Shown in pieces: positions 1-10,854 of a stretch of DNA of 64,000 bases. The DNA comes from Sophora flavescens (taxonomy: Eukaryota > Streptophyta > Magnoliopsida > Fabales > Fabaceae): positions 136,383,847 through 136,447,846 of the forward strand of contig CM061064.1 in the NCBI GenBank assembly GCA_030762895.1, read 5' to 3'. The position numbers were made by a program, and so were the translations under genes. The notes under the pieces were generated by a model. The model was given only the letters and a program-made list of their open reading frames with translations, did not search any database and was not told where the DNA came from. How positions within the stretch are numbered: the stretch's first letter is position 1; each line of letters starts with the position of its first letter.

Positions 1-1651
1 CTTTCAAAATATGACTTTTGGTCCTCTTCAAAATTGAATTCTCATCCACTAGCTTCTCCCTCTTGTCTCTTTCACTGTCTTTTTCTTCCTCCTCTACTAC
101 AACCTCTTTGCCTTTTTCCTTATTCAAATCAGTTTTTTCAGCAATCACCTCTGTTTTTTCATCAACTCTCTGATTTTTCACCAAAGGCTCTCCACTCTCT
201 TCCTCAAGGCTTTTACCACTCCTTAACACAATAGCCTTACAATGCTATTTGTGATTAGTTTGAGTATTACTTGAAAAACTGCCGCTAGATTGCTCCGCTA
301 GTTGCTTTGCAATCTGTCCAACTTGAACCTCCAAGTTCTTTATAGAAGCATCCGTGTTTTTCTGGTTTGATATGGACATTTGCATGAACTAATTGAGAGT
401 GTTCTCTAAGATAGAAGTCCGGTCTTGAGGTGGTTGTGTAGGAAGAGTCTTGCTTGCTTGTCCGGCATCTTGTTTCCAACCAAAATTTGCTTGATTCCTC
501 CACCCTTGGTTGTAGTTGTTAGGGTATTGGTTGTTGCCTTGACGCCCATAGTTCCCCATATAATTGGCTTACTCATGGGAACTAGGTGGTGCCTCACATC
601 TTCCATTATCATGATCTCCTCCACATAAATCACATCTCATTACCTGTTGAGGTGGCATAGTTGTCCCTTGAACAGTTTGGAGTTGTTGTGGGATTTGAGC
701 TAGTTGCTTGGTGATGGACTCAAGTTGTTGTGTCATAATCTTATTCTGAGCCAAAAGTGCAGATTGTGAATCTAACTCTAACACTCCCCTTCTTGATGTG
801 GGACCCCGATCATGATGCATCAAATAGTCATTAGATGCCATAGCCTCTATCAAAATCAGTGCTTCCTCCGCTGTCTTTGTGTTCATGGATCCTCCAGCTG
901 AGGCATCCAACATATACCTGGTTGACAGCCTCAATCCATTGCAGAATGTTTGCATTTGGGTATGATCATCAAACCCATGATTTGGGCATCTTCGGAGTAA
1001 TTCCTTGAACCTTTCCCAGGTGTCATGAAGGGTCTCACCCTCTTGTTGAGCAAAGCTTATGATATCACCCCTTGTCTTCACAAATCTTGAGGCAAGAAAG
1101 AACCTTGCAAGAAATTTTGCCTCTAAGTCCTCCCATGTAGTGATGCTCCCCCTTGGTTGAGATTGGAGCCAAGACTTGGCCCTATCTCTTAGAGAGAAGG
1201 GAAACAACCTTAAGCGAAGGGCATCATCGGAAACACCATTGTGCTTACTCGTATCACACAACTCCAAGAAGTAGGAGACATGACTATTAGGATCTTCCTT
1301 CTCCAACCCAGCAAATTGATTCTGTGAAACCATATTGATGAGAGCCGACTTGATTTCAAAATTTGCGCAATTCACTGGGGGGCTCACTATGCTGGTGGCA
1401 TGCCGATTGACATTTGTATTGGCATAGTCCCCAAGTGTCCTCCGTGGTGGAACACCTTCACCATTGCCTGCCATCCTGAGTCTTTCTTGATGAACTTGAG
1501 AGGTGGTAGTCTCTTGTTCTTCTTCTTGCTGTTCTAACAGTTTCTGCTCTCTTGCTTGCCACCGATTCCCCCTAGTTGTTCTTTCTATTTCAGGATCATA
1601 GAGGAGTTGATCAGCCGGGATAGTACCTCGCATGCACAAACAGTCTAGCAA
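1..1651 (-). pseudogene. Athila-type Ty3 gag (gag-pol start), broken
   Basis: This is the capsid (gag) gene of a minus-strand Ty3 LTR retrotransposon, which runs off the left edge of the window. The main open stretch is 1651-569 (360 codons). It has the retrotransposon gag core (motifs such as FPFSLRDRAKSWL, ITTWEDLEAKFLARFF and the WERFKELLRRCPNHG block) and a Cys-rich knuckle-like segment near its end (CDLCGGDHDNGRC). An in-frame TAA follows at 569-571. The same frame then continues with the Asn/Gln-rich gag tail until another in-frame stop near 395. Further left, another frame reads into the KAIVLRSGK-type linker that leads to protease in Athila elements. The N-terminal DPEIERTTR motif also occurs in the Athila gag at 25946-24609. 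The gene is therefore inactivated by nonsense changes. Lineage assignment is by motif and tRNA-Asp-type primer site; fairly sure. Confidence 0.85.
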
Positions 1652-1797
1652 CCAAGAGTGTTAGCAGTAAATGTCAGGAAACAGAAACAGCAAAACAAAA
1701 CAGAAAAAATATTACAGCAAACAGATTACAACAGAAATTTTATTTTATTTTTGCTTAAATTAGTAACCGAAATGGATATGCTAATATTGAAACACAA

Positions 1798-1815
1798 TCC
1801 CCGGCAACGGCACCA
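1798..1815 (-). other. Primer-binding site, tRNA-Asp type (element A)
   Basis: On the minus strand this reads TGGTGCCGTTGCCGGGGA. It matches the tRNA-Asp-type primer site usual in Athila elements (TGGCGCCGTTGCCGGGGA) with one change. It sits six bases from the LTR edge at 1822, which fixes element A's orientation as minus and identifies the LTR to its right as the 5' LTR. Confidence 0.9.
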
Positions 1816-1821
1816 AAAACT

Positions 1822-3245
1822 TGTTGGACGGATCTAGGCAAGTATACCCAGTCGTACAAGTAATACGGTGGTGAGACCGTTTTATCGTTCCCACGAGGAC
1901 TGTGACAAGTACTAGCACGTGCCGAATCAATTACTATCTAAGCGGATATTTGGATTGAAGGGGGCTCAATACTAAATACCAAGCCAAATCAAATTCAAAA
2001 CCTGAAATAAACAAATTAAAAAGAAAAGTTCTTTGAGAATTTCGGTCGAACACTTGGAAGGCAGTTAAAAGAATTCTTCAAATCTATGAACGATGTTGGG
2101 ATTAGGTTCACTAAACTTCATCCCCATGCAATGAAATGACTAATAAACATTTTCTACTTCAATTATGACAATCAATCCACTAGATTACTCAAGCCCCGAT
2201 TCCTCGGATGACAAGAGCCTAAATCCACTAATAGACCCTAATTCCTTAGGTGGCCTAGATTAATGAATTTGCATGATGATTAGGGATTACACGATTGCTA
2301 ATAAACCTAAATCCATTCCTAGATACAAGGTTTACTAGGTGGTTGATTTCAGTTCTCGTTCTAATACGAATTTTCCAATTGCATACTAAAACAATAATCA
2401 AGTCATGGGGTGCTAGCCACAACAAGCATTAGGCATAGAAATCAATCACTCATAAGGAAGCAAAAACTGTATTACAAGATCAAGTCAAATACATGGATAA
2501 TTTAGAAATAACTACACCTAACCCCAACAATGGGGGTTTAGCTACTCATGATTATAGCCAAAACCACAGAAATAGAGATTAAAAGGAGGAGGAACTCCAT
2601 GGAATCCTTGTGCAACTGCCCCTGGTTCAGAGAGAGTGTTTGACGGTTTCAAAACGGTTTTCTTCTGTTCTGCTCATGCCTCTTTATAGGTCAGGATTTG
2701 TGTCACGGCCGTGATGTCCATCACGGCCACGCCGTGACGCTTTCTGCCTTGGGCGCGCTTTCAACATATGTTTGTCACAACCTTGACACTCATCACGGCT
2801 AGGCCGTGATAGCTTCTGTTTCCCCCAATTGTTGTCACGGCCGTGATGGGAATCACGGCTAGGCCGTGACAGATTCTGCCTAGGAGGGTTCTGACTCAAT
2901 TATCCTGTCACGGCCGTGATGGGCATCACGGCTAGGCCGTGACAGCTTCTGACTTCTGCCTTCTTCTTCTTCAGTTTTGCTCGATCATGGCCGTGATGGT
3001 CATCATGGCTAGGCCATGATGGGCTCTGCTTGGGTCATTTTTTTCACTTTTCAAGCTCCGTCTTCTTCCAAGCTCCATCAAGGCTAATCTTGAGCATTTT
3101 TCCTTAAATTCCTGCAAAACAACACCAAGAAACCGCTTCACCTGTTCGAAGGTAAAAACTAATAAAAATCAAACTAATCATGCCTAAACTATATGAAAAT
3201 GCATGCAAAAATGTACAAGACATATGATGTAAAATCACACTATCA
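1822..3245 (-). repeat. 5' LTR of Athila-type element A
   Basis: In plus-strand reading the LTR runs from TGTTGGACGG at 1822 to CACTATCA at 3245, about 1.42 kb. Both ends match the LTRs at 3434-4821 and 7276-8607 (for example the segments around AAGTATACCCAGTCGT and AAATCACACTATCA), so the three belong to related families. The middle differs: this LTR has five copies of a CACGGCCGTG palindrome module where the other two have CGCGAGGCGA modules. The element was inserted into the chromovirus pol that resumes at 3246. Its matching target duplication and 3' LTR would lie left of the window. Confidence 0.85.
2702..3021. repeat. Five paired-palindrome modules in LTR A
   Basis: Five modules start near 2702, 2774, 2834, 2907 and 2984. 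Each pairs a near-perfect palindrome TCACGGCCGTGA with a second inverted repeat of the form TCACGGC-TAG-GCCGTGA, joined by a few bases. Modules are 60-77 bp apart. The second and last modules carry changes (for example CATGG for CACGG in the last, which appears in both halves). The modules are C+G-rich against an A+T-rich LTR. Confidence 0.9.
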
Positions 3246-3433
3246 CCAAGTAAGTGCTTCTCTGAAAGAGGGAGCTCAGGGATACGTGTTGTTGTTTTCT
3301 TTAGACGTTGAGAACAAGTTAGACATGAACTCCATACCTGTTGTCAATGAGTTTCTCGAAGTTTTCCCTGAAGATGTACCTGGATTACCTCATGTTTGGG
3401 ACATAGAGTTCGCGATTGATCTGGTACCGGGCA
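3246..3433 (+). pseudogene. Chromovirus (Ty3) pol fragment, pre-RT part
   Basis: The plus-strand reading contains VVNEFLEVFPEDVPGLP and IDLVPG, the conserved run just before reverse transcriptase in chromovirus polyproteins. It stops at 3433, where the element at 3434-8607 is inserted, and resumes in the right frame at 8613. The left end abuts LTR A, which is itself an insertion. This fragment is the oldest layer in this part of the window. Confidence 0.88.
3429..3433. repeat. Target-site duplication GGGCA (left copy)
   Basis: GGGCA here is repeated at 8608-8612, directly flanking the non-autonomous element. Taking out the element and one copy restores an open pol reading across the junction. 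This independently confirms both element edges. Confidence 0.9.
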
Positions 3434-4821
3434 TGTTGACGAATCTGGGCAAGTATACCCAGTCGTGCAAGTAATACGGTGGTAAGACCGGTTATCGTAT
3501 CCACGGGGATTGGATGTCAACTACCAATTCACAAGCTCAGCAACTATCTAGACTAAACTATGAATCAAGAGAAATCAAAATAAACAAAAGAAAAGAAATA
3601 AAATCTTTTTGTCTTTTTGGGGATTTTTAACAAACACTTGGAGTGCAGAAATGATATGTTGGGACTAGACTTCACCAAACATCTGTCTCATGCAATACCA
3701 GGACTAGATACCTCCCATTCATGCTTCAAATATTAAAATCAATCCACTAAACTACTCAAGCCCCGATCTCTCGGATGACAAGAGCCTAATTCCACTAATA
3801 GACCCTAATCTCTTAGGTGGCCTAGATTAATGAAATTGCATTAGGATTAGGGATTACGCGATTACTAGCAAACCAAACTCCATCTCTAGACGAAAGGGTT
3901 ACTAGGTGATTAAATTCAGTTCCGGTTCTGATATGAACGTCTCCATTACATACCAAAACACTAATCGAGTCAAGGGGGTGCTAGCCACAACAAGCATTAA
4001 GCACAGAAAATCAATCACTAATATGAAGACATGAACATAGAATAATCAGTCAAGATAAATACATAATCAATCAGTTTGGCTACATCTAATCCCAACAAAC
4101 GGGATTTAACTATTCATAACTACAGAGAAAGCCAAACCAGAAAAATAAGTAGAGAAAGAAGGAAAGGGAGAACTCCATTGAAGCTTCCCACTGTCGTCAT
4201 AGCAACCCGCTAAGTCAGCTCCCTTCTAGGGTTGGCACCCTATCCCAACCGCAGCCTCCAAGTGATTCTCCTCCAAGAAGTCCCTCAATTCTGCCCTAAA
4301 ACAGCAACTTATACCAATCAGTTCTGCGCTCTCTCGCGAGGCGAATGTTAAAAATCTGCTGCTTCAGAGAATTGAACTCTCGCGAGGCGAGAGTTGCTCG
4401 CGACGCGAAACAGTAAATTGCTTCTCCAATATGCCCGTGAGGAGCATCAGGGCCTGGGCGTGATGGGTTCTGGTTTCCAGACTCGCGAGGCGAGACAAGG
4501 TTCGCGAGGCGACCCAGAGAGGCTTGCATTTTCTGGAACAGTCAGCTTTCAGGGTCGCGAGGCGAATCCAGTCTCGTGGGGCGAATCTCCAGAATTCTGC
4601 TTGGCTCAATTTCTTCTCTTCTCTTTTCAAGCTCTAAATTCTTCCAAGCTTTATTATGGCCAAATCTGCACAGTTTTCCTCAATTTCTGCAAAACAACAC
4701 ACAAAACCACCTTCACCCGTTCCAAGGTAAAAACTAATAAAAATCAAATAAAGAATGCCTAATCTATGTGAAAAATGCATGCAAAAGTGTACAGCAAACA
4801 TCATGTAAAATCACACTATCA
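3434..4821 (-). repeat. 3' LTR of the 5.2 kb element
   Basis: In plus reading the LTR runs from TGTTGACGAA to CACACTATCA (1388 bp). On the minus strand it is preceded by a purine tract (AAGCTTGGGGTGATT, complement of 4822-4836), marking it as the 3' LTR. The block 4331-4580 holds seven copies or near-copies of CTCGCGAGGCGA. Confidence 0.9.
4331..4580. repeat. CGCGAGGCGA motif cluster in LTR
   Basis: About seven copies of TCGCGAGGCGA or one-base variants lie in this block, mostly in pairs 15-25 bp apart, separated by longer A+T-richer spacers. The core TCGCGA is palindromic. The same cluster occurs at 8170-8450 and, in another Athila family, at 18484-18830 and 26790-27115. Confidence 0.9.
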
Positions 4822-6473
4822 AATCACCCCAAGCTTATTCAATTGCATGTCCTCAAGCAATCACTAAGGCCAGTAGAAGAAAACAGAATATGGATAGTGA
4901 ACTAAGAACCCGAGAAAATACTAATCCAAGTAATAGGCAATTCAAACAATTCAGCAAGAGACAATCAATTCAAGTCCAATTAGAGGCTTAGGTTCCTTAG
5001 ACTCATGTTCTCACTGATTTGGGCACTCTTTCTCACTTGAAGCTCACCCCAAGCTTGTTCTTTTGCTTGGCTCTCTTTTTAACCTCACTCAAGTGTTTAG
5101 GGGATAAGACATTTCGCTCAAATTTCCTCAAGGAATGAATTCTACCATAGGCTTGACTATCAACCAAATCTCTACTTTATTAATGAAAACAAATTAGAAT
5201 CAGGAGGTCTTTTCTTTGGTTGTAACATGGCAATGGGATTTACTCGTTAGGTGGGGATAACAAGAAAAGGACATTTCAAAAGGCTACACAAACATCAAGC
5301 ATTTGCAAAGCATGACCTTCTAAAATACCTTCTTGGGTTTTCAATTCATTTTTCCACCTTTATTTTCTTTCTTTTTCTTTTTATTTCTCACTTTTCTTTT
5401 TTTCATCCCCTTCTCTATTTATTTCTCTTTTTTTTTCTTTTTTTTTGGAGAAGGGGAGATTTTTTCAAATCAAGAGAATTATTTTTTCTGATTCTTTTTC
5501 CAAACTTTTTCAACTACCTTTTTACCCTTTTGTAATACTTTAGAAGGTCCCTATCAAACATATTTATCAAAACATTTCAGGGTACCAAGAAAAGTATTTC
5601 TATTCTTTCCGGCTCAAAATTTGGCAACTAAGGGGTAGCATTTCATCATTCAAAGCTCAGAAGGCCAGAAAAATACCTATTGCCTCAATCATTTTCAAAA
5701 ATGTTTTCAAAATTTATTTTTTTAAGCTTCAAAATGGTTTCAAGTCAAGTTCTAGAGAAAATCATCCAAGAGGAATAACACTCTAACACAAAGAATGGGG
5801 TAAAATTTTATGAGTACCCCTTTGGCTCAAAATCTCACATTTTAGTTCAGAATCAATGAAAAACACAAATCCTCAGAACCATATGCTAATTATCAACTAT
5901 CCAAGATTATCTCAAACATTTTTATTTGCAGCCATATCACCAGAATGAAAAAATTGGGTTCAACAATTCACTATCACAATTTTAATAGGCACTTAGTTCT
6001 CACAATTGGATACAAAATCTAAGAAAGGGCAATCTAATTGTATGATCATGCAAACTATCATGCAAAACTATATGAATGCAACATGAACAATGCAAACGCA
6101 AAATACCCCTACCCCAAGCTTAAAAATTTACATTGTCCCCAATGTAAACAATCAAGTTGGAGAGAGGAGAAGAAAAATAAAATAAAGCAAAAAATTTGGA
6201 ACGGCTTACCGAGGCGGTAGCGGGTGTTGATTCACATTCCAGTCAGAATGAACTGCATGAAAATTGGGTTGCTTTTTCTTGTCTTCTTGCTCTTCCCTCC
6301 TTCCTTCTTACCCTGGACTCACTTGGCAATTTTATTAGTAAAAGAAAACTCTTGATCTTCTCAAATTATTCAAGAGTTTAAAATCAAAAATCAAATCTAA
6401 CTAAACAAAAAGGAAAAAGGAAAAAGTAAAAGAAAAATTGGGTTGCCTCCCAATGAGCGCTTCTTTAATGTCA
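4822..6473. other. Non-coding interior of the 5.2 kb element
   Basis: I see no credible coding region here. The stretch is A+T-rich with a long pyrimidine-rich run at 5340-5450 on the plus strand, and the phrase 'ggttgcctcccaatgagcgc' at 6440-6460. It corresponds in position and in several short matches to the untranslated region between integrase and 3' LTR in the Athila element at 17756-27340. Confidence 0.6.
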
Positions 6474-7181
6474 CTAGCTTGACTTATTAAAAAGCATCCA
6501 CCTGGATCCTCCTCCTGGATCAAATGGTAACTGGAGTGGTGATTGTAGAAGTAATATGACTTTATCCTCTATTCCACCCAGCCATGGTGTGAAAACTCCC
6601 TTGACCTCTACAATTATGAACTCACTTCCTCTCGGGTCAAGTGGAATTTTCAAGAGGAAGTTTTCCAGACAATTGGAAGGGGCTAACTTACCAGTGTCCA
6701 CACATGCATGCAAGCCAACATAGTTATTTAATGCAGAAAATTCAGCATGCATGGTGGTGCTTTCCAAATGCCCTGTCTTCTCACTTGTTTCTCTCCAAGG
6801 ATGCGCGAAAGGTAATCCCTCTTCTTGTGATTTATCTACCACCACCTCTTCATCTTCATAGTGATCCATTCCCACAACCAGATTTTTCTCAAATGCTGAT
6901 TCTTGTGGCTCTATGGGAATCATACATGGTGGTGGAGGTGGCAAATATGAACAAAAGGTTTCCCAATCCTCCTCGGAGAAGTTATATATAAGCCTTCCCG
7001 TCATATTATCAACTTGTGCTGGAGTGACATGACCCATCAATTCTATGCAGTCTCCCAAACACCAGTTGTCCTCCAAAGCGTGACTTGAGGCTTCCTCATC
7101 AGGTGGATAATACAATTTTTCCATGAACTGCATCCACCTTGCACAAACACAACTCAAAAGAAAAAGATCAAATATATACAT
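6474..7181 (-). CDS. Hypothetical 235-residue protein of a non-autonomous LTR element
   Basis: An uninterrupted minus-strand frame fills the gag position, starting about 70 bp from the primer-binding site. I do not recognise a domain. The N-terminal 15 residues are hydrophobic (LFLLSCVCA). A later in-frame ATG (MQFMEKLYY) may be the true start. The rest is acidic to neutral, with a poly-Pro patch (SYLPPPPPCMIP), a DEEVVVD acidic patch and a C-terminal segment rich in hydrophobic residues and Pro (EFIIVEVKGVF, VILLLQSPLQLPFDPGGG). No zinc knuckle, protease or integrase motif is present. An open frame of this length inside a recently moved element may encode a protein kept for transposition, or may be a captured host fragment. 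The reading frame is clear; the function is unknown. Confidence 0.55.
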   Translation of the reverse strand: MYIFDLFLLSCVCARWMQFMEKLYYPPDEEASSHALEDNWCLGDCIELMGHVTPAQVDNMTGRLIYNFSEEDWETFCSYLPPPPPCMIPIEPQESAFEKNLVVGMDHYEDEEVVVDKSQEEGLPFAHPWRETSEKTGHLESTTMHAEFSALNNYVGLHACVDTGKLAPSNCLENFLLKIPLDPRGSEFIIVEVKGVFTPWLGGIEDKVILLLQSPLQLPFDPGGGSRWMLFNKSS

Positions 7182-7251
7182 AAAAATAAAAAAGAATAAA
7201 AATGTCTAAATTAGTTGCCTCCTCTGTTACTAATGATATTGGCAAAACCAA

Positions 7252-7269
7252 TCCCCGTCAACGGCGCCA
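7252..7269 (-). other. Primer-binding site, tRNA-Asp type (5.2 kb element)
   Basis: The minus strand reads TGGCGCCGTTGACGGGGA, one base from the Athila consensus. It lies six bases from the 5' LTR edge at 7276. Confidence 0.9.
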
Positions 7270-7275
7270 AAAACT

Positions 7276-8607
7276 TGTTGACGAATCTGGGCAAGTATAC
7301 ACAGTTGTGCAAGTAATACGGTGGTAAGACCGGTTATCGTATCCACGGGGATTGGATGTCAACTACCAATTCACAAGCTCAACAACTATCTAGACTAAAC
7401 TATGAATCAAGAGAAATCAAAATAAACAAAAGAAAAGAAATAAAATCTTTTTGTCTTTTTGGGGATTTTTAACAAACACTTGGAGTGCAGAAATGATTTG
7501 TTGGGACTAGACTTCACCAAACATCTGTCTCATGCAATACCAGGACTAGATACCTCCCATTCATGCTTCAAATATTAAAATCAATCCACTAAACTACTCA
7601 AGCCCCGATCTCTCGGATGACAAGAGCCTAATTCCACTAATAGACCCTAATCTCCTAGGTGGCCTAGATTAATGAAATTGCATTAGGATTAGGGATTACG
7701 CGATTACTAGCAAACCAAACTCCATCTCTAGACAAAAGGGTTACTAGGTGATTAAATTCAGTTCCGGTTCTGATATGAACGTCTCCATTACATACCAAAA
7801 CACTAATCGAGTCTTGGGGGTGCTAGCCACAACAAGCATTAAGCACAGAAAATCAATCACTAATATGAAGACATGAACATAGAATAATCAGTCAAGATAA
7901 ATACATAATCAATCAGTTTGGCTACATCTAATCCCAACAAACGGGATTTAACTATTCATAACTACAGAGAAAGCCAAACCAGAAAAATAAGTAGAGAAAG
8001 AAGGAAAGGGAGAACTCCATTGAAGCTTCCCACTGTCGTCACAGCAACCCCCTAAGTCAGCTCCCTTCTAGGGTTGGCACCCTATCCCAGCCGCAGCCTC
8101 CAAGTGATTCTCCTCCAAGAAGTCCCTCAATTCTGCCCTAAAACAGTAACTTATACCAATCAGTTCTGCGCTCGCTCGCGAGGCGAATGTCCTCTCGCGA
8201 GGCGAATGTTAAAAATCTGCTGCTTCAGAGAATTGAACTCTCGCGAGGCGAGAGTTGATCGCGACGCGAAACAGTAAATTGCTTCTCCAATATGCCCGTG
8301 AGGAGCATCAGGGCCTGGGCGTGATGGCTTCTGGTTTCCAGACTCGCGAGGCGAGACAAGGTTCGCGAGGCGACCCAAAAAGGCTTGCATTTTCTGGAAC
8401 AGTCAGCTTTCAGGGTCGCGAGGTGAATCCAGTCTCGCGCGGCGAATCTCCAGAATTCTGCTTGGCTCAATTTATTCTCTTCTCTTTTCAAGCTCTAAAT
8501 TCTTCCAAGCTTTATTATGGCCAAATCTGCACAGTTTTCCTCAATTTCTGCAAAACAACACACAAAACCACCTTCACCCGTTCCAAGGTAAAAAATAATA
8601 AAAATTA
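7276..8607 (-). repeat. 5' LTR of the 5.2 kb element, U3 end missing
   Basis: This LTR is near-identical to 3434-4821 but stops at 8607 (…AATAAAAATTA), where its partner continues for another 75-80 bp to CACACTATCA. The missing part is the start of U3. It also has an extra 20-bp-scale tandem copy of the CTCGCGAGGCGAATGT unit near 8175-8210. The GGGCA target duplication nevertheless follows immediately at 8608. Confidence 0.88.
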
Positions 8608-9613
8608 GGGCACAGGACCAATTTCTATGGCACCTTATCGTATGTCACCATCAAAGCTTTATGACTTAAAAGAACAAATAGTGGAGTTGATGAGAAATGG
8701 ATTCATTAGACCAAGTGTGTCATCTTAGGGGGCTCCAATTTTGTTGGTGAAGAAGAAAGACGGAACCTCTCGATTATGTGTGGGTTTTCGGCAGTTGAAC
8801 AAAGTGATGATTAAGAACAAATATCCACTTCCAAGGATAGACGACTTAATGGATCAGTTGCGCGGAGTTGCCGTTTTTTCAAAGTTAGATCTATGTTCGG
8901 GTTATCACCAGATTCGGGTGAAGGCGGAGGATGTTCCGAAGACATCATTTCGTACACGCTACGGACATTATGAATATCTTGTGATGCCATTCGGAGTGAC
9001 GAATGCTCCTGCTATATTCATGGATTTCATGAATAGGATTTTTCGTCTTTATTTAGATCAGTTTGTAAGCTTGGGGAACATCTCAGTTTGGTTCTTCAAA
9101 TTTTAAAGGAGAAACAAATGTATGCGAAACCGAAAAAGTGTGAATTTTGGTTAGACCAAGTTCAAATTTTGGGGCATGTCATCTCGAGTGAGGGAATCGT
9201 TGTTGATCCGTCGAAGGTTGAAGCTGTTTAGAATGGGAGAGGCCCAAGACGGTAACCGAGATCTGTAGTTTCGTGGGTTTAGCTGGATACTATAGGAGAT
9301 TCATTGAGGGATTCTCCAAAATAGTAGGACCTCTTACCCAATTAACTCGTAAGGATCAAGAGTTTATTTGGACTGAGGCATGTGAAGAAAGTTTCAAAGA
9401 GCTAAAGAAAAGGTTAACAACTTCACCTATGTTAGTATTACCTGATCCTAAAGAACCTTTTGAGGTATACTGTGATACTTCACATCAGGGATTGGGATGT
9501 GTACTTATGTAAAACCGGAAAGTTGTGGCCTATGCTTCAAGACAATTGAAGACTCATGAGAAGAACTATCCTACACATGACTTGGAGTTAGCAGCAGTGG
9601 TTTTTACGTTGAC
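8608..9613 (+). pseudogene. Chromovirus (Ty3) pol: reverse transcriptase and start of RNase H
   Basis: This continues the pol broken at 3433. It shows GPISMAPYRMSPSKL, an in-frame TAG near 8727, KKKDGTSRLCVGFRQLN, KYPLPRIDDL, FSKLDLCSGYHQIRV, FRTRYGHYEYLVMPFGVTNA and, after a break, KCEFWLDQVQILGHVISSEG, YYRRFIEGFSKI and the RNase H start FEVYCDTSHQGLGCVLM. The catalytic aspartate box expected after DQFV is absent: the sequence jumps from DQFV at about 9066 to EHLSLVLQIL, implying a deletion of roughly 40-50 bp. There are also stops near 9229 and 9510. The frame ends at about 9613, where a different LTR begins. Dead element. Confidence 0.9.
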
Positions 9614-10854
9614 TTGGACTCTAACCCATACTTTTGGTTGATGGCCGAAACCCTTAACCTTGGGGTTAAGATGATTTTGTTTCAAGTTTTGATAAGTAAG
9701 CTTTGTTTATGTTCTAATCTCACTTAAGGATCATTTATCGAAGAGTTGAGAAAATCTTAAACCTCCTAACCTATTGATCATGAGAGGACCGAAACCTCAA
9801 CCCTCTAGAACTATTGTGTTTTGTGTGGTTTTGTTAACTCTGGTTGTGATTTGCAGTGAAGGATTCAATTGTTAGACGAGTTACAAGCGGCGCTCCGGGA
9901 ATCGGGATCAAAATCTTTGGGAAGTCAAATCAAAAACTTCAACTTGGTAAGAGGAGTGTACCTAAGGAGTTTCATTGAGATAGTTGTGTGCTATCTAATG
10001 GTCTGTATAATATGTGGTGTTTAGCTATTTAAATTGTTTACTGCTTTGTTTACTACTTGAGTTAATTAGCTGCTGTGTTGTGATGGTTTGCTTATATGAT
10101 TGTAAGTTGTTTATAATTGTATTTGTGATGCATGCTATATCTGTGAAAGTATGCCATGTCTATATCATGTGATATATCTGATATTGATTGATGGACTGTG
10201 AAATCTGACAGTGGTCAGAGTTTAATTAATCCGAAAGATTAAAAGTTTGTTAAGCTTACACAAATAATCTAAGTGATTTAATAGTGTAAAATAGTGTAAA
10301 AGTATAAAAATAATATTTTATCGATTTTTCCGGCAATTGATGAGTTAATGAGTGCTAGAGAGCATGTAAACTTGAAAATATTTCACATGTGCTAGTTTTA
10401 CCCAAATATATTTCACAATAATGGAAAATGATATTTGGAATAATAAAGTGACCAAAATAGTTTAATTAGAATTTAAATAAATATTTTCAAGTAAAAAGCC
10501 ATTTTTGGCATTTTTATGAAGAAAATGAGAAAAATATTTAAGTTATTCTTTAGTTGAATTAAGAAAACGTTATTAGAAAATTGATATTATTTTCTTCAAA
10601 ATAAATATTTTCAAGTGTGAAAATACCTTAGAAAGGGGAAAGATTTATTCTTGACTCAAACGTATTTTAAATGATTTATAAAATGATTTTGATGGAAATA
10701 AATTTCAAAAAAAGGGATTTCCAAGTGAAAATGATTCCGTTAAACTTGGATAAGTTTTTCGGAGGTTTGGTTTTATATTTGTTGTTTCATTGAGTGAAAT
10801 GTTTTAAAGAAGACAAGCGAACCTAGTTAATGAGACGTCGGGTTTCTAGGGTTC

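Larger units (their letters stand above)
3434..8607 (-). mobile_element. Non-autonomous Athila-like LTR element (about 5.2 kb)
   Basis: A compact LTR element on the minus strand: 5' LTR 8607-7276, primer site 7269-7252, interior 7251-4822, 3' LTR 4821-3434. It is flanked by GGGCA duplications. The interior is only about 2.45 kb and encodes no protease, RT, RNase H or integrase. It carries one open frame of 235 codons next to the primer site and a long A+T-rich untranslated part. That part resembles the 3' untranslated part of the Athila element at 17756-27340 (shared phrases such as 'cattgtccccaatg' near 6133 and 20490, and a GGGGT-type polypurine tract at the LTR). It probably moved using proteins supplied by an Athila element. 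The two LTRs differ at few positions, so insertion was fairly recent. Confidence 0.88.

Noticed and set aside
4331..4580. Regularly spaced CGCGAGGCGA copies resembling a CRISPR array
   Set aside because: The repeats are about 11 bp, spacing is uneven, no cas genes are present, and the context is a plant LTR.
6641..6991. 116-codon plus-strand open frame
   Set aside because: It is the complement of the longer 235-codon minus-strand frame and has no features of its own.
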